Assembly: GCF_000696575.1 (NCBI RefSeq)
Contig: NZ_JMSQ01000001.1
Location: 124,001-188,000, forward strand
Direction of reading: 5' to 3'
DNA from: Siccibacter colletis
GTDB lineage: Bacteria; Pseudomonadota; Gammaproteobacteria; Enterobacterales; Enterobacteriaceae
DNA: 64,000 nt
Under the pieces are notes generated by a model that was given only the letters and a program-made list of their open reading frames with translations, was not told the DNA's origin and searched no databases. Shown here piece after piece: positions 45,339 through 57,030 of the stretch (within the stretch, counting starts at the first letter, position 1; every line of letters starts with the position of its first letter). Made by a program: the position numbers and the translations under genes.

Positions 45339-47204
45339 TTATCGCCCCGGCGGCACCGCGTTCGGCTCATCGGCAGGATTGCCGGTGTGCTTCCCATCTT
45401 CGGTTCCCTGCCAGCCGTGACGCTGCACCACGGACAGGTGCGCCCGGTCTTCAGAGATAATTTCCGTCAGCATATCGCTGGTACGCTGGAAGGTCGCCGC
45501 CCGTGCATCGGTATCGGTTTCGCCGTCGGCCATCTCCTCCACCATTTGCAGATTATAGCGGCGGAACAGATCGGCCCGCTCGCGCGCTTCGTAGCGGCCC
45601 ACCCCCAGCCCTTCCAGCGCCATGCGGCCCACCTTCAGCGCGCTTTCGAAGGTTTCACGCTCCGGGGCTTCCACGCCAGCCTGACGCAGACGGATGTAAT
45701 GTTCGACGTCGCGGGCGCGAGCGATAATCTTCAGCCCCGGGAAGTGCGCCTTCGCCAGTTCGGTGAGCTGCAGGCTGGCATCGGCATCATCAATGGCGTT
45801 GATCAGCACGTCAGCGCGTGCCGCACCGGCGGACTCCAGCAAGTCCACACGCGTGGCATCGCCATAGAACACCTTCATGCCGAACTTACGCAGGGTTTCG
45901 ATGTGGTCAGGATCGTGGTCGAGAACCACCATTTTCACGCCGCTGGAGAGCAGCAGACGACCGGCGATCTGGCCGAAACGTCCGAAGCCGGCGATGATCA
46001 CCCGCGGCTGGTCTTCATCGATCTCATCCGCTTCACGCGCCTGCTGCGGTCGCGCCGCCTCAAGCCGTGCCAGCAGCACCAGCAACAGTGGCGTCGCGGC
46101 CATTGAGAGCGCCACCGCCAGGGTCAGCGCTTTCGACCATTCGTCGTCCAGTACGCCGGCGGTGTGCGCCGCGCCAAACACCACGAAGGCGAACTCACTG
46201 CCCTGCCCCAGCAGCGCGGCAAACAGTAGCCGCTGGGAACCAGGCACGCGCAGCGGACGGGCGATGAGCCACAGCACCAGCGTTTTAATCACCAGGAAAC
46301 CGACCAGCAGGATCAGAATGCGCAGCGGGTTATGCCCCAGGGTGCCGAAGTCGATCGACATACCGACGCCAATAAAGAACAGCCCGAGCAGCAGCCCTTT
46401 GAACGGCTCGATGTCGCTCTCCAGCGCGTGACGGTATTCGGAGCTGGCGAGCAGTACCCCGGCGAGGAACGCGCCCATCGCCATCGACAGCCCGGCCTCT
46501 TCCAGCAGCAGGCCGAAGCCAAATACCAGAAACAGCGCCACGGCGCTGAACACTTCGCGCAGGCCAGAGCGCGCCACGAAACGCAGCGCCGGGCGGGCGA
46601 CGAAGCGCCCCAGCACGATCACCAGCGCCAGTGCGCCCACCACTTTAAGCGCCGAGAGGCTGAACGCCCCCAGCGTAGTCGCCGCCCCGCTGGTCGCCAG
46701 CAGTGGGATCATCGCCACCAGCGGGATCGCCGCGATATCCTGGAACAGCAGCACGGAAAACGCGCTGCGCCCCATCGGGGTCACCATCAGATTGCGCTCG
46801 TTCATCGCCTGCATGGCAATGGCGGTAGACGACAATGCCAGCGTCAGGCCAATCAACAGCGCCACTTTCCAGCTCAGGCCGAGCGTGTAACAGAATGCCG
46901 CCAGCAGCAGGCCGCACAGCACCATCTGTAACGCCCCACCGCCAAATACCGAGGCGCGCAGCTTCCATAGCCGCTGCGGGTCGAGCTCCAGACCGATAAT
47001 GAACAGCATCAGCACCACGCCGATCTCAGCAAAGTGCAGGATCGCATTGGCATCCGTCACCAGACGCAGCCCCCACGGCCCGATAATGCACCCGGCAATC
47101 AGGTAACCCAGTACTGAACCGAGACCCAGCCGCACCGCGATGGGCACCACCAGCGCCGCCGACCCGAGGTAGATCAGCGCCTGAATCAGGCTATGGCTAT
47201 CCAT
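45339..47204 (-). CDS. kefC: Glutathione-gated K+/H+ antiporter KefC
   Basis: KefC lets K+ leave the cell during electrophile attack, acidifying the cytoplasm for protection. It has 621 residues against 620 in E. coli. About 12 membrane segments (CPA2 family, residues ~1-380) are followed by a regulatory RCK/KTN nucleotide-binding domain with [15 protein letters not shown] near 400. It overlaps kefF by 8 bases. Confidence 0.96.
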   Translation of the reverse strand: MDSHSLIQALIYLGSAALVVPIAVRLGLGSVLGYLIAGCIIGPWGLRLVTDANAILHFAEIGVVLMLFIIGLELDPQRLWKLRASVFGGGALQMVLCGLLLAAFCYTLGLSWKVALLIGLTLALSSTAIAMQAMNERNLMVTPMGRSAFSVLLFQDIAAIPLVAMIPLLATSGAATTLGAFSLSALKVVGALALVIVLGRFVARPALRFVARSGLREVFSAVALFLVFGFGLLLEEAGLSMAMGAFLAGVLLASSEYRHALESDIEPFKGLLLGLFFIGVGMSIDFGTLGHNPLRILILLVGFLVIKTLVLWLIARPLRVPGSQRLLFAALLGQGSEFAFVVFGAAHTAGVLDDEWSKALTLAVALSMAATPLLLVLLARLEAARPQQAREADEIDEDQPRVIIAGFGRFGQIAGRLLLSSGVKMVVLDHDPDHIETLRKFGMKVFYGDATRVDLLESAGAARADVLINAIDDADASLQLTELAKAHFPGLKIIARARDVEHYIRLRQAGVEAPERETFESALKVGRMALEGLGVGRYEARERADLFRRYNLQMVEEMADGETDTDARAATFQRTSDMLTEIISEDRAHLSVVQRHGWQGTEDGKHTGNPADEPNAVPPGR

Positions 47205-47727
47205 GGTTTGCCTCCTGCCACGCCAGCAGGCGCTGCTTATAGTGTCGCGCCTGCGCGGTCAGCACTTCCTCGTCGCAGGTAAACGCATGGTGTGTGGTAA
47301 ACGGCTCAAGCCAGTTCATCTCACAGTAGAGCGCGGTGGCCTGTAAAGGCTGACCAAGCACGGCGAAACCGGGGTGATCGCCAAGGGCAAAATGAGACTC
47401 ACCGCCGCCGGTAGTGACGGCCCACAGCAGGCTTTTACCCTGCAGCGCCGTACCGCCGTGCCCGTAGGCCCAGCCGTGGGTGAGCACTTTGTCGATCCAC
47501 AGTTTCAGCAGCGGCGGTACGCTGTACCACTGCATCGGATGCTGCCAGATGACCAGACTGGCGCGGCTGAGCGCCTCCTGTTCGGCGGCGACATCAATAT
47601 CAAAATCGGGGTAAAGCTCGTATAAAGAACGGATTTCCACGCCAGAGAGACTCCCTGCATCCTCGATCATGCGCTTGTTAGCATGGGATCGCTGGGGCCA
47701 GGGATGTGCATAAATAATCAAAATCAT
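47197..47727 (-). CDS. kefF: KefC ancillary quinone oxidoreductase KefF
   Basis: KefF is a flavodoxin-fold FMN enzyme that binds KefC and is needed for its full activity; it can also reduce quinones. It has 176 residues, as in E. coli. It begins [20 protein letters not shown] and carries the [19 protein letters not shown] and TTGGGES motifs of the family. It precedes kefC with an 8-base overlap. Confidence 0.95.
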   Translation of the reverse strand: MILIIYAHPWPQRSHANKRMIEDAGSLSGVEIRSLYELYPDFDIDVAAEQEALSRASLVIWQHPMQWYSVPPLLKLWIDKVLTHGWAYGHGGTALQGKSLLWAVTTGGGESHFALGDHPGFAVLGQPLQATALYCEMNWLEPFTTHHAFTCDEEVLTAQARHYKQRLLAWQEANHG

Positions 47728-47821
47728 GGTTAGCCTGCAGTGCTTATTATTTTCACTCTCCGAGTGTAGACAGATAAGCGCGGCGCTAACAGAGCATTAT
47801 GCGGCGTTAAGAAGGGAATGA

Positions 47822-47851
47822 ATAAAACCGCAGCAGCGGGCGCTGCTGCGG
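47822..47851 (-). terminator. Terminator after the YgdI/YgdR-type lipoprotein gene
   Basis: Minus-strand stem CCGCAGCAGC / GCTGCTGCGG with a 4-base loop, followed by TTTTATT, 8 bases past the lipoprotein stop. Confidence 0.85.
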
Positions 47852-47859
47852 CGACAGAC

Positions 47860-48093
47860 TTAGTTGTCCAGTTCGCTCATGGACTTCACTTCGTTCTGGT
47901 TGATCTGCTCGGTTTTGCCGGTTTCGGCATTTTCATAGGAGACCAGACCGGTATCGCTGTCCACTTCCGGCTTGCCGTCGGTCACGATGGTGCCGCCGTC
48001 AGAGGTTTTCACCGCCTGGTTAGAGGAACAGCCGCTGACGAACATCAGTGCAGAGGCGGCAAGAATCGGGGCGATCAGATATTTTTTCTGCAT
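47860..48093 (-). CDS. YgdI/YgdR-family small lipoprotein
   Basis: A 77-residue lipoprotein of the YgdI/YgdR type (DUF903). A signal peptide ends in a lipobox FVSGC (Cys22), so it should be lipidated. The mature part has the family pattern TSDGGTIVTDGKPEVDSDTG and ends in acidic MSELDN. The function of the family is unknown. It has its own terminator and sits between kefF and carB, where E. coli K-12 carries the fix and cai genes for carnitine use. Confidence 0.88.
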   Translation of the reverse strand: MQKKYLIAPILAASALMFVSGCSSNQAVKTSDGGTIVTDGKPEVDSDTGLVSYENAETGKTEQINQNEVKSMSELDN

Positions 48094-48192
48094 GGTTTTC
48101 TCCCTGCATGTCAGTGTATGTATCGCGTTAACACCTTAACTATAGTCGCCTGAGCGAAACGGAAAACCAGAAACAGAGGAGTCCTGGAAAAG

Positions 48193-48220
48193 CGACAAAA
48201 AAACCCGCCGTAGCGGGTTT
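48193..48220 (-). terminator. Terminator after carAB
   Basis: Minus-strand stem AAACCCGC / GCGGGTTT with a 4-base loop, followed by TTTT, 20 bases past the carB stop. Confidence 0.87.
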
Positions 48221-48239
48221 GTTAGCAGCAGGCTGGCGA

Positions 48240-51200
48240 TTATTTGCCGATCTGCGCGTGCATCTCCTGTACCGAGGTGACTTTTTCAGTCGCGTCGGCG
48301 TTGAGCGCCATTGCGGTAGCAAAGCCGCCGTTCAGGGTGGTGTCGTAGTGCACTTTGTACTGCAGCGCGCTGCGGCGGATCAGCTTGGAGTCCTCAATCG
48401 CCTGACGCCCGGCGGTGGTGTTGATGATGTAGGTGTACTCGCCATTCTTGATACGGTCCTGAATGTGCGGACGCCCTTCATGCACCTTGTTCACCAGACG
48501 CGGATTGATACCCGCTTCACCCAGCACGATGGCAGTGCCGTGGGTGGCGTCCAGCTCGAAGCCCTGTTTGAGCAGCTTCGCGGCCAGGTCCACCACGCGC
48601 TCTTTATCGCCTTCGCGCACCGAGAGCAGCGCACGGCCCGATTTTTTCATGGTGGAGTTGCTGCCGAGCTGCGCTTTGGCAAAGGCTTCTGCGAAGGTAC
48701 GGCCCACGCCCATCACTTCACCGGTAGAGCGCATCTCTGGCCCCAGCAGCGGGTCCACGCCCGGGAACTTGTTGAACGGCAGCACCACTTCTTTCACCGA
48801 GTAGTACGGCGGGATAATCTCTTTGGTGACGCCCTGCTCAGCCAGCGATTTGCCTGCCATCACGCGCGCTGCCACTTTCGCCAGCGGCACGCCGGTGGCT
48901 TTAGAGACGAACGGCACGGTACGCGCTGCACGCGGGTTAACTTCAATCAGATAGACTTCGTTATCCTTCACCGCGAACTGCACGTTCATCAGACCGCGCA
49001 CCTGCAGCTCCAGCGCCAGCTTCTGCACCTGCTGGCGCATCACATCCTGGATCTCCTGGCTCAGGGTGTAAGCCGGCAGCGAACAGGCCGAGTCGCCCGA
49101 GTGCACGCCCGCCTGCTCGATGTGCTCCATGATGCCGCCAATCAGCACCATTTCGCCGTCGCAGATGGCATCCACGTCCACTTCCACCGCATCGTCGAGG
49201 AAGCGGTCAAGCAGTACCGGCGCATCGTTGGAGACGCTGACCGCAGTCATAAAGTAGCGGCGCAGGTCCACTTCGTCATACACGATTTCCATCGCACGCC
49301 CGCCCAGCACGTAGGAGGGACGCACCACCAGCGGATAGCCAATCTGAGTCGCTTTCTCCACGGCCTGTTCGATGGCGGTCACGGTGGCGTTCGCCGGCTG
49401 CTTCAGCTTCAGGCGATCCACCGCCTGCTGGAAGCGCTCGCGGTCTTCCGCACGGTCGATGGCGTCCGGGCTGGTGCCGATAATCGGCACGCCGGCGGCT
49501 TCGAGGTCGCGGGCCAGCTTCAGCGGCGTCTGGCCGCCGTACTGAACGATGACGCCTTTCGGCTTCTCAACGCGGACGATTTCCAGCACGTCCTCCAGGG
49601 TGACCGGCTCAAAGTAGAGGCGGTCAGAGGTGTCGTAGTCGGTAGAGACGGTTTCCGGGTTGCAGTTGACCATGATGGTTTCATAACCATCCTCACGCAG
49701 CGCCAGCGAGGCGTGTACGCAGCAGTAGTCGAACTCAATCCCCTGGCCGATACGGTTTGGCCCGCCGCCCAGCACCATAATTTTGTCGCGACCTTCGGTC
49801 GGATTGGCTTCGCACTCTTCCTCATAGGTGGAGTACATATAAGCGGTGTCGGTTGCGAACTCGGCGGCGCAGGTGTCCACACGCTTGTAAACCGGATGCA
49901 GATTGTACTGGTCGCGCAGCTTGCGGACTTCCGCCTCGCGCACGCCAGCAAGCTTCGCCAGACGCGCATCGGCAAAGCCTTTACGTTTCAGGGTCCACAG
50001 GAAGTCGGCGTCCAGGCCGGTGATGCCCACTTCCGCCACCTTCTCTTCCAGACGCACCAGTTCTTCAATCTGCACCAGGAACCAGCGGTCGATGTTGGTC
50101 AGGTTGAACACGCCGTCAACCGACAGGCCGGCGCGGAAAGCATCAGCGATGTACCAGATACGCTCGGCACCCGCGTCTTTCAGCTCGCGGCGAATTTTGG
50201 TCAGCGCTTCCGGGTCATCAAGGCTCACTTTCGGGTCAAACCCGGTCGCGCCTACTTCGAGGCCACGCAGCGCTTTCTGCATGGACTCCTGCTGGGTGCG
50301 GCCAATAGCCATCACTTCGCCCACCGACTTCATCTGGGTGGTCAGGCGGTCGTTAGCACCTGCGAATTTTTCAAAGTTGAAGCGTGGGATCTTGGTGACA
50401 ACGTAGTCGATTGACGGCTCGAACGATGCCGGGGTACGGCCGCCGGTGATGTCGTTCATCAGCTCGTCGAGGGTATAACCTACTGCCAGTTTCGCCGCCA
50501 CTTTGGCAATCGGGAAACCGGTGGCTTTGGAGGCCAGCGCCGAGGAGCGGGAGACGCGCGGGTTCATCTCGATAACAATCAGACGACCGTTTTTCGGGTT
50601 CACCGCAAACTGCACGTTGGAGCCACCGGTTTCCACGCCGATTTCACGCAGTACCGCCATTGAGGCGTTACGCATGATCTGGTACTCCTTGTCGGTCAGC
50701 GTCTGAGCTGGCGCGACGGTGATGGAGTCACCGGTATGGATGCCCATAGCATCGAAGTTTTCAATTGAGCAGACGATGATGCAGTTGTCGTTTTTGTCAC
50801 GCACCACTTCCATCTCGTACTCTTTCCAGCCGATCAGCGACTCGTCAATCAGCAGCTCTTTGGTTGGTGAGAGATCCAGACCGCGGGCGCAAATTTCTTC
50901 GAACTCTTCGCGGTTGTAAGCGATGCCGCCGCCGGTGCCGCCCATCGTAAAGGAAGGACGAATAATGCACGGATAGCCGACGTCGGCCGCCACCGCCAGC
51001 GCTTCATCCATGGTGTGCGCGATGCCGGAGCGGGCGGTGTCGAGACCGATTTTCTTCATCGCTACGTCAAAGCGGCGACGGTCTTCGGCTTTATCAATCG
51101 CATCGGCGGTCGCGCCAATCATGGTCACGCCGAACTCGGCCAGCACGCCCTGACGCTCCAGCTCCAGCGCGCAGTTCAGCGCCGTCTGGCCGCCCATGGT

Positions 51201-51464
51201 CGGCAGTACCGCGTCCGGCCGCTCTTTTTCGATGATTTTGCGTACCACTTCCCAGTGGATTGGCTCGATGTAGGTGGCATCAGCCATTTCCGGGTCAGTC
51301 ATGATGGTTGCCGGGTTAGAGTTCACCAGGACAACGCGGTAACCCTCTTCACGCAGGGCTTTACAGGCCTGGGCGCCGGAGTAGTCGAACTCGCACGCCT
51401 GGCCGATAACGATCGGGCCTGCGCCAAGGATCAGGATGCTTTTAATGTCGGTACGTTTTGGCAT
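48240..51464 (-). CDS. carB: Carbamoyl-phosphate synthase large subunit CarB
   Basis: CarB makes carbamoyl phosphate from bicarbonate, ammonia (from CarA) and two ATP, for arginine and pyrimidines. It has 1074 residues against 1073 in E. coli. Two ATP-grasp halves (~1-400 and ~550-930) are followed by a C-terminal MGS-like allosteric domain that binds UMP, IMP and ornithine. It begins [20 protein letters not shown], 18 bases after carA. Confidence 0.97.
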   Translation of the reverse strand: MPKRTDIKSILILGAGPIVIGQACEFDYSGAQACKALREEGYRVVLVNSNPATIMTDPEMADATYIEPIHWEVVRKIIEKERPDAVLPTMGGQTALNCALELERQGVLAEFGVTMIGATADAIDKAEDRRRFDVAMKKIGLDTARSGIAHTMDEALAVAADVGYPCIIRPSFTMGGTGGGIAYNREEFEEICARGLDLSPTKELLIDESLIGWKEYEMEVVRDKNDNCIIVCSIENFDAMGIHTGDSITVAPAQTLTDKEYQIMRNASMAVLREIGVETGGSNVQFAVNPKNGRLIVIEMNPRVSRSSALASKATGFPIAKVAAKLAVGYTLDELMNDITGGRTPASFEPSIDYVVTKIPRFNFEKFAGANDRLTTQMKSVGEVMAIGRTQQESMQKALRGLEVGATGFDPKVSLDDPEALTKIRRELKDAGAERIWYIADAFRAGLSVDGVFNLTNIDRWFLVQIEELVRLEEKVAEVGITGLDADFLWTLKRKGFADARLAKLAGVREAEVRKLRDQYNLHPVYKRVDTCAAEFATDTAYMYSTYEEECEANPTEGRDKIMVLGGGPNRIGQGIEFDYCCVHASLALREDGYETIMVNCNPETVSTDYDTSDRLYFEPVTLEDVLEIVRVEKPKGVIVQYGGQTPLKLARDLEAAGVPIIGTSPDAIDRAEDRERFQQAVDRLKLKQPANATVTAIEQAVEKATQIGYPLVVRPSYVLGGRAMEIVYDEVDLRRYFMTAVSVSNDAPVLLDRFLDDAVEVDVDAICDGEMVLIGGIMEHIEQAGVHSGDSACSLPAYTLSQEIQDVMRQQVQKLALELQVRGLMNVQFAVKDNEVYLIEVNPRAARTVPFVSKATGVPLAKVAARVMAGKSLAEQGVTKEIIPPYYSVKEVVLPFNKFPGVDPLLGPEMRSTGEVMGVGRTFAEAFAKAQLGSNSTMKKSGRALLSVREGDKERVVDLAAKLLKQGFELDATHGTAIVLGEAGINPRLVNKVHEGRPHIQDRIKNGEYTYIINTTAGRQAIEDSKLIRRSALQYKVHYDTTLNGGFATAMALNADATEKVTSVQEMHAQIGK

Positions 51465-51482
51465 GGCTTCTTTCTCTCCTGA

Positions 51483-52631
51483 TTACTTAGCGGCTTTGCG
51501 GTACTGCTCGATTAATTCAATAAAGTGGTCAAACAGCGGTGCGGCATCGTGCGGACCCGGGCTGGCTTCCGGGTGGCCCTGGAAGCTGAAGGCTGGCTTA
51601 TCGGTGCGATGAATGCCCTGCAGCGTGCCGTCGAACAGCGATTTGTGGGTGACGCGCAGGTTAGCCGGCATCGTCGCTTCATCCACCGCAAAACCGTGGT
51701 TCTGGGCGGTGATCATTACGGTATCGTTGTCGATATCTTTAACCGGGTGGTTACCGCCGTGATGGCCGAACTTCATCTTCACGGTGTTCGCACCGCTGGC
51801 CAGCGCCAGCAGCTGATGACCGAGGCAGATGCCGAACACCGGCACGTCGGTATTCAGAAACGCCTTAATGGCGTCGATAGCGTAATCGCAGGGTGCCGGG
51901 TCGCCAGGGCCGTTGGAGAGGAAGATGCCGTCCGGATTCAGTTTCAGCACGTCTTCAGCCGGGGTCTGCGCAGGCACGACGGTCAGGCGACAGCCGCGAT
52001 CCACCAGCATACGCAGAATGTTGCGCTTCACGCCGTAGTCGTAAGCCACCACGTGATAAGGAAGTTCGCTCCCGGATTTGGCTTCCGGCAGCTCGTCTGC
52101 CAGCGTCCAGCTCCCCTGGGTCCAGCTGTAGGATTCTGCGGTTGACACCTCTTTCGCAAGGTCCATTCCGTTCAGGCCGGGGAACGCTTTGGCTTTTTCC
52201 AGCGCCAGCGCTGCATCCAGGTTGTCGCCCGCGATGATGCAGCCGTTCTGCGCCCCTTTCTCACGCAGCAGGCGGGTCAGCTTGCGGGTATCGATATCGG
52301 CAATGGCCACGATGTTGTGACGCTTGAGGTATGAAGAGAGGTCTTCGGTGTTGCGGTAGTTGCTGGCAATCAGCGGCAGGTCGCGAATAACGAGGCCTTG
52401 CGCGTGTACCTGGGAAGACTCTGCATCGGCCTCATTAGTGCCAACATTTCCGATATGGGGATAAGTAAGGGTAACAATCTGGCGGGAGTAGGAAGGATCA
52501 GTGAGGATTTCTTGATAACCGGTCATTGAAGTATTGAAAACGACTTCCCCAACCGCCGTGCCCGAGGCCCCAATGGCCCGACCATGAAACTGGGTTCCGT
52601 CTTCCAGAACCAATAGCGCTGACTTAATCAA
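51483..52631 (-). CDS. carA: Carbamoyl-phosphate synthase small subunit CarA
   Basis: CarA hydrolyses glutamine and passes ammonia to CarB through an internal tunnel. I chose the TTG start at 52631, known for E. coli carA: GGAGG lies 5 bases upstream, and the protein ([12 protein letters not shown]) is 382 residues, as in E. coli. An in-frame ATG at 52658 lies within an ARG box. The class I amidotransferase triad is visible: Cys in GICLGHQ (~269), His and Glu in GHPEASPG (~353, 355). Confidence 0.95.
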   Translation of the reverse strand: MIKSALLVLEDGTQFHGRAIGASGTAVGEVVFNTSMTGYQEILTDPSYSRQIVTLTYPHIGNVGTNEADAESSQVHAQGLVIRDLPLIASNYRNTEDLSSYLKRHNIVAIADIDTRKLTRLLREKGAQNGCIIAGDNLDAALALEKAKAFPGLNGMDLAKEVSTAESYSWTQGSWTLADELPEAKSGSELPYHVVAYDYGVKRNILRMLVDRGCRLTVVPAQTPAEDVLKLNPDGIFLSNGPGDPAPCDYAIDAIKAFLNTDVPVFGICLGHQLLALASGANTVKMKFGHHGGNHPVKDIDNDTVMITAQNHGFAVDEATMPANLRVTHKSLFDGTLQGIHRTDKPAFSFQGHPEASPGPHDAAPLFDHFIELIEQYRKAAK

Positions 52632-52641
52632 AACATCCTCC

Positions 52642-52680
52642 AAAGAATATTCACTCACTTTATTTGCATACTAATTCATT
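52642..52680 (-). promoter_or_regulatory. Tandem ARG boxes of the carAB arginine-sensitive promoter
   Basis: Two 18-base ArgR sites, AATGAATTAGTATGCAAA (52680-52663) and AGTGAGTGAATATTCTTT (52659-52642), are separated by 3 bases just upstream of carA. They match the E. coli carAB operator closely. Binding would cover the downstream promoter. Confidence 0.85.
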
Positions 52681-53014
52681 TGATGACCATGAATCAATGC
52701 AAATAAGCAACCCTGCGAATTTCGGGTAAACGGCGGCATTCTAGAGAGAACACGGATTGATGTCCAGATTTAACGCGGGTTTTTATTATCTTTTTACGGC
52801 TCTTATTCGATAATCAGCGCCTGAACGCTAAAAACACAAGCCTTAAAGGGGAGGTAAACGCTTGCCAGCCTGGTTAATCTCACTGATGCGAGCGAAACGC
52901 TAAAAAAGTGGACCAGTTGGTAAAATTTTACATAATTGTGACATTAACCGGGGTGATAAATTAAGATTTTAAGGTGTTAGATATGAAAATTAAATGTAAG
53001 CCACAAAAAAATAC
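52681..53014. other. carA-dapB intergenic region
   Basis: About 330 bases without a gene, strongly A+T-rich from 52915 to 53030. E. coli has a second, pyrimidine- and purine-regulated carAB promoter here. GGCAAGCGTTTACC (52866-52853, minus) resembles a PurR box, but only partly, so I list it as a candidate. Confidence 0.45.
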
Positions 53015-53044
53015 AAATAAAAAAGGGCAATAAAATATTGCCCT
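53015..53044 (-). terminator. Terminator after dapB
   Basis: Minus-strand stem AGGGCAATA / TATTGCCCT with a 3-base loop, followed by TTTTTATTTG, about 50 bases past the dapB stop. Confidence 0.8.
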
Positions 53045-53096
53045 GACAATCAAAGCATTACGATTGTAATAACCACATCACGATGGGTAATACGGA

Positions 53097-53933
<837 letters not shown>

Positions 53934-54040
53934 TTAATGAATTGCTTAGAAATCGTTCTCAGGTTACCCAGCCTGCCCTCAGGCCGCCAGCCGAAAACGC
54001 CGATGATAAGAAATTTATGACAAACGCAGAGGAATATCAG

Positions 54041-54060
54041 TAAAAGCCTTTTAAGGCCTA
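54041..54060 (-). terminator. Possible terminator after rihC
   Basis: A short minus-strand fold GCCTT / AAGGC with a 2-base spacer, followed by TTTTAC, 25 bases past the rihC stop. The stem is weak. Confidence 0.4.
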
Positions 54061-54084
54061 CTTTCAGAAAGGTTACTATCCAGT

Positions 54085-54999
54085 TCAGGGGCAGTCTTTC
54101 ACCATCTGCGCCACCCATTCCCGGAAGCCCTCTACGTCGATGTCCATTGCCACTCTGGCATTGGCAGGTTTGCCGAGGCGGTGATCGAGATCGACCACCG
54201 TGGCACCGGCGGTGTATTCGCCCTGGGTTTCCACCGCCACGAAGCAGTGCTGCAGGGTAAAGAGTTCCGGCTTTACCAGATATGCAATGGCGCAGAGATC
54301 GTGCATGCGCAGCCCGGTGCTCATGCTGCCGCCGCGATAGTGGCTGAACAGCGCGTGCAGCATACGGCCACTGGCGTTAAGCGCGGGCAGCGTGCGGATA
54401 AACTCTGGGGTCAGCACCGCTTTGTGAGTAACGTCCAGACCGCACATCACGATATCCAGACCGCTGCGGAACACGCATGCTGCAGCGTCAGGATCGATGG
54501 CCATGTTGAATTCCGCGCTGGGCGTAAAGTTTCCCCGCCCCGCCGAGCCACCCATCAGCACCAGCTGGCGAATATTAAAAGCGCACTCCGGGTAGTGGGT
54601 CAGCAGCAACGCGATATTGGTTAACGGGCCGATGGCTACCAGCGTGACTGGCTCCGGGCTGGTCATCAGCAGGTCGCGCATCGCCTGGAAAGCGGGCGTG
54701 GTCAGCACCTGGCGCTGATGCGCAATAAAGTCGTAACCGTCGAGCCCCGATTTACCGTGGACGCTGACGGCATCGCGCAACGGACGCAGCAGCGAAGTTG
54801 CTGCTCCCTGAGCCACTGGCACGTCCGACTGCCAGAAGTGCAGCAGCTGTAAGGCATTGCGGGTGGTTTTCTCCAGCGAGACGTTACCTGCCACCGTGGT
54901 AACCAGACGCAGATCGAGCTGCGGTGAAAACAGCGCCGCGGCGAGCGCGACTGCATCGTCAATACCGGGATCGGTATCCAAAATAATTGGCAGCTCCAT
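54085..54999 (-). CDS. rihC: Ribonucleoside hydrolase RihC
   Basis: RihC cleaves purine and pyrimidine ribonucleosides to base and ribose. The ATG at 54999 has GGAG 5 bases away and gives 304 residues, as in E. coli. The calcium-binding family motif [12 protein letters not shown] is at residues ~8-19. An in-frame ATG at 55047 lies inside the ispH terminator fold and was rejected. Confidence 0.94.
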   Translation of the reverse strand: MELPIILDTDPGIDDAVALAAALFSPQLDLRLVTTVAGNVSLEKTTRNALQLLHFWQSDVPVAQGAATSLLRPLRDAVSVHGKSGLDGYDFIAHQRQVLTTPAFQAMRDLLMTSPEPVTLVAIGPLTNIALLLTHYPECAFNIRQLVLMGGSAGRGNFTPSAEFNMAIDPDAAACVFRSGLDIVMCGLDVTHKAVLTPEFIRTLPALNASGRMLHALFSHYRGGSMSTGLRMHDLCAIAYLVKPELFTLQHCFVAVETQGEYTAGATVVDLDHRLGKPANARVAMDIDVEGFREWVAQMVKDCP

Positions 55000-55008
55000 A
55001 CGTGCTCC

Positions 55009-55037
55009 AAAAAAAATGCCAGACGGTAGTCTGGCAT
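55009..55037 (-). terminator. Terminator between ispH and rihC
   Basis: Minus-strand stem ATGCCAGAC / GTCTGGCAT with a 4-base loop, followed by eight T. It ends only a few bases before the rihC ribosome-binding site. Confidence 0.85.
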
Positions 55038-55061
55038 CTTCGCACATTTACGGCACCGCGT

Positions 55062-56012
55062 TTAGCTCACTTCGCGGGCGTCGATGCGCAGCTCTTTCGG
55101 CACTTCAAAAACAATATTCTCTTCGCGGCCTTCAAGCTGCAGCGCGTCGCCGCCGCCAAGCTCCTTCAGGCGAGCCAGCACGTTTTGCACCAGCACGTCC
55201 GGCGCGGAGGCACCCGCCGTAACACCGACGCAGGCGGCGCCTTTCACCCAGGCTTCCTGAATATCCGAGGCATCATCAATCAGGAAGGCGGCTTTCCCCA
55301 TACGCTGGGCCAGTTCGGCGAGGCGATTGGAGTTGGAGGAGTTTTTCGAACCGACCACCAGCACCACGTCAGCCTGCTCGGCCAGCGCGCGCACCGCTTC
55401 CTGGCGGTTAGTGGTGGCATAGCAGATGTCGTCTTTGCGCGGGCCGACGATCTGCGGAAAACGGCTGCGCAGGGCGTCGATGACGTCAGAGGTATCATCC
55501 ACCGAGAGCGTGGTCTGGGTCATGAAGGAGAGCTTGCCTTCATTTTTCACATCAAGCTTCCAGACATCATCCGGCGACTCAACCAGGTACATGCCCCCTT
55601 CCGGGTTGCTGTACTGGCCCATAGTGCCTTCCACTTCCGGGTGACCGGCGTGGCCGATAAGGATCGACTCCTCGCCGCGGCGGCTGGCGCGCGCCACTTC
55701 CATATGCACCTTGGTTACCAGTGGGCAGGTGGCGTCGAACACCGTCAGATCGCGGCTTTTCGCTTCATTGCGCACCGCCTGGGATACGCCGTGCGCAGAG
55801 AAGATCAGGATCGCACCATCCGGCACTTCGCTAATCTGCTCGATGAAGATCGCCCCGCGCTCGCGCAGGCTATCCACCACGTAGCGGTTGTGCACCACTT
55901 CGTGACGCACGTAAATCGGCGCACCGTAAATCGCCAGCGCATTTTCAACAATGCTGATAGCGCGGTCCACGCCTGCGCAGAAGCCGCGCGGGTTAGCCAA
56001 CAGGATCTGCAT
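55062..56012 (-). CDS. ispH: 4-hydroxy-3-methylbut-2-enyl diphosphate reductase IspH
   Basis: IspH makes IPP and DMAPP in the last step of the MEP isoprenoid pathway. The ATG at 56012 gives [15 protein letters not shown] and 316 residues, as in E. coli. The [4Fe-4S] cysteines are Cys12, one in FDATCP (~96) and one in DDICYAT (~197). Its start overlaps the end of fkpB by 20 bases. Confidence 0.96.
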   Translation of the reverse strand: MQILLANPRGFCAGVDRAISIVENALAIYGAPIYVRHEVVHNRYVVDSLRERGAIFIEQISEVPDGAILIFSAHGVSQAVRNEAKSRDLTVFDATCPLVTKVHMEVARASRRGEESILIGHAGHPEVEGTMGQYSNPEGGMYLVESPDDVWKLDVKNEGKLSFMTQTTLSVDDTSDVIDALRSRFPQIVGPRKDDICYATTNRQEAVRALAEQADVVLVVGSKNSSNSNRLAELAQRMGKAAFLIDDASDIQEAWVKGAACVGVTAGASAPDVLVQNVLARLKELGGGDALQLEGREENIVFEVPKELRIDAREVS

Positions 56013-56463
56013 TGGACTCCTCCAGCGCCGGATCGATATCCAGCACCTCAATATCAAAATGGATGGTCTGCCCGGCCAGCGGATGGTTGAAGTCTACGGT
56101 GATAGAGTCGCCGTTAACTTCCCGGATCACGCCAGGCATTTCGCTGCCGTCCATAGCGGTAAACAGCATAATCGCGCCGATATCCGGCTCGCCCGCATCA
56201 ATAAACTCACGGCGGGAAAAGTACTGGATTAAATCCGGGCTGGCTACGCCAAACGCCGCGTCCGGCTCCAGTGAAAACGCTTTTTTCTCCCCGACGCGCA
56301 GGCCCAGCAGCTGCTGCTCCAGCCCTTCGGACAGCGAGGTATCGCCAAGGCGAAACAGCGCCGGCTTACCGTTGTTGCGGGTTGACTCTGCGGTCGAGCC
56401 ATCTTCAAGCTTCAGCGTGAAGTGGACCAGCACCGCGCTGTTACTCTGTACAGATTTAGACAT
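55993..56463 (-). CDS. fkpB: FKBP-type peptidyl-prolyl isomerase FkpB (SlpA)
   Basis: FkpB is a cytoplasmic SlyD-like FKBP prolyl isomerase and chaperone. The ATG at 56463 gives [15 protein letters not shown] and 156 residues. E. coli has 149; the difference is a C-terminal extension after DIDPALE (ESNADPVG) that runs into ispH. An FKBP core with an inserted flap domain (~residues 70-120) is visible. Confidence 0.93.
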   Translation of the reverse strand: MSKSVQSNSAVLVHFTLKLEDGSTAESTRNNGKPALFRLGDTSLSEGLEQQLLGLRVGEKKAFSLEPDAAFGVASPDLIQYFSRREFIDAGEPDIGAIMLFTAMDGSEMPGVIREVNGDSITVDFNHPLAGQTIHFDIEVLDIDPALEESNADPVG

Positions 56464-56523
56464 GCAGGTTAGCTCGTGAGTAAGGCGGGGTCGCTTACGC
56501 TCGCCCGCCATAAGAAGCGACTA

Positions 56524-57030
56524 TCAGGCGCGGTCAGGCTGCTTTTTATCGGCGGTCGGGATAAACCCTTCCAGCACGATCAGCGCCGCGCCGATGCAGA
56601 TGGCGGTATCAGCCAGGTTAAAGGTCGCGAAGTGCCAGTTGCCGACGTAGAAGTCGATCATATCGACCACAAAGCCGTGCCACAGACGATCGAACAGATT
56701 GCCCAGCGCACCGCCAATGATCAGGGCGTAAGCAATGTTATTCAGCTTCTGGCTCGCCTTTGCACGATACATCAGCACCGTCAGCACCACGCAGATACCG
56801 ATAGCGATACCGGCAAAGAACCAGCGCTGCCAGCCGCCTTTATCCGCAAGAAAGCTAAATGCCGCGCCGTAGTTGCGGGCGTAATGCAGATTGAGCGACG
56901 GGAACAGGGAAACCGTCTCCCCCAGCTGGAAGTGCTGGAGGATTAACGCTTTACTGCCCAGATCGATAATCAGCACGGCTACCACCAGCCAAAGCCAGCG
57001 CAGCCCGGTTGAAAGAATCGGTTTACTCAT
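56524..57030 (-). CDS. lspA: Lipoprotein signal peptidase LspA
   Basis: LspA (signal peptidase II) removes signal peptides from prolipoproteins in the inner membrane. It has 168 residues against 164 in E. coli, with four membrane segments. The catalytic aspartates are in [17 protein letters not shown] (~124) and FNLADTAI (~143). Its ATG overlaps the ileS stop by one base (TGATG). Confidence 0.95.
   Translation of the reverse strand: MSKPILSTGLRWLWLVVAVLIIDLGSKALILQHFQLGETVSLFPSLNLHYARNYGAAFSFLADKGGWQRWFFAGIAIGICVVLTVLMYRAKASQKLNNIAYALIIGGALGNLFDRLWHGFVVDMIDFYVGNWHFATFNLADTAICIGAALIVLEGFIPTADKKQPDRA

Noticed and set aside
48219-50414. A 731-codon open frame antisense to carB
   Set aside because: Covered by the highly conserved carB; histidine- and arginine-rich translation is typical of antisense shadows.
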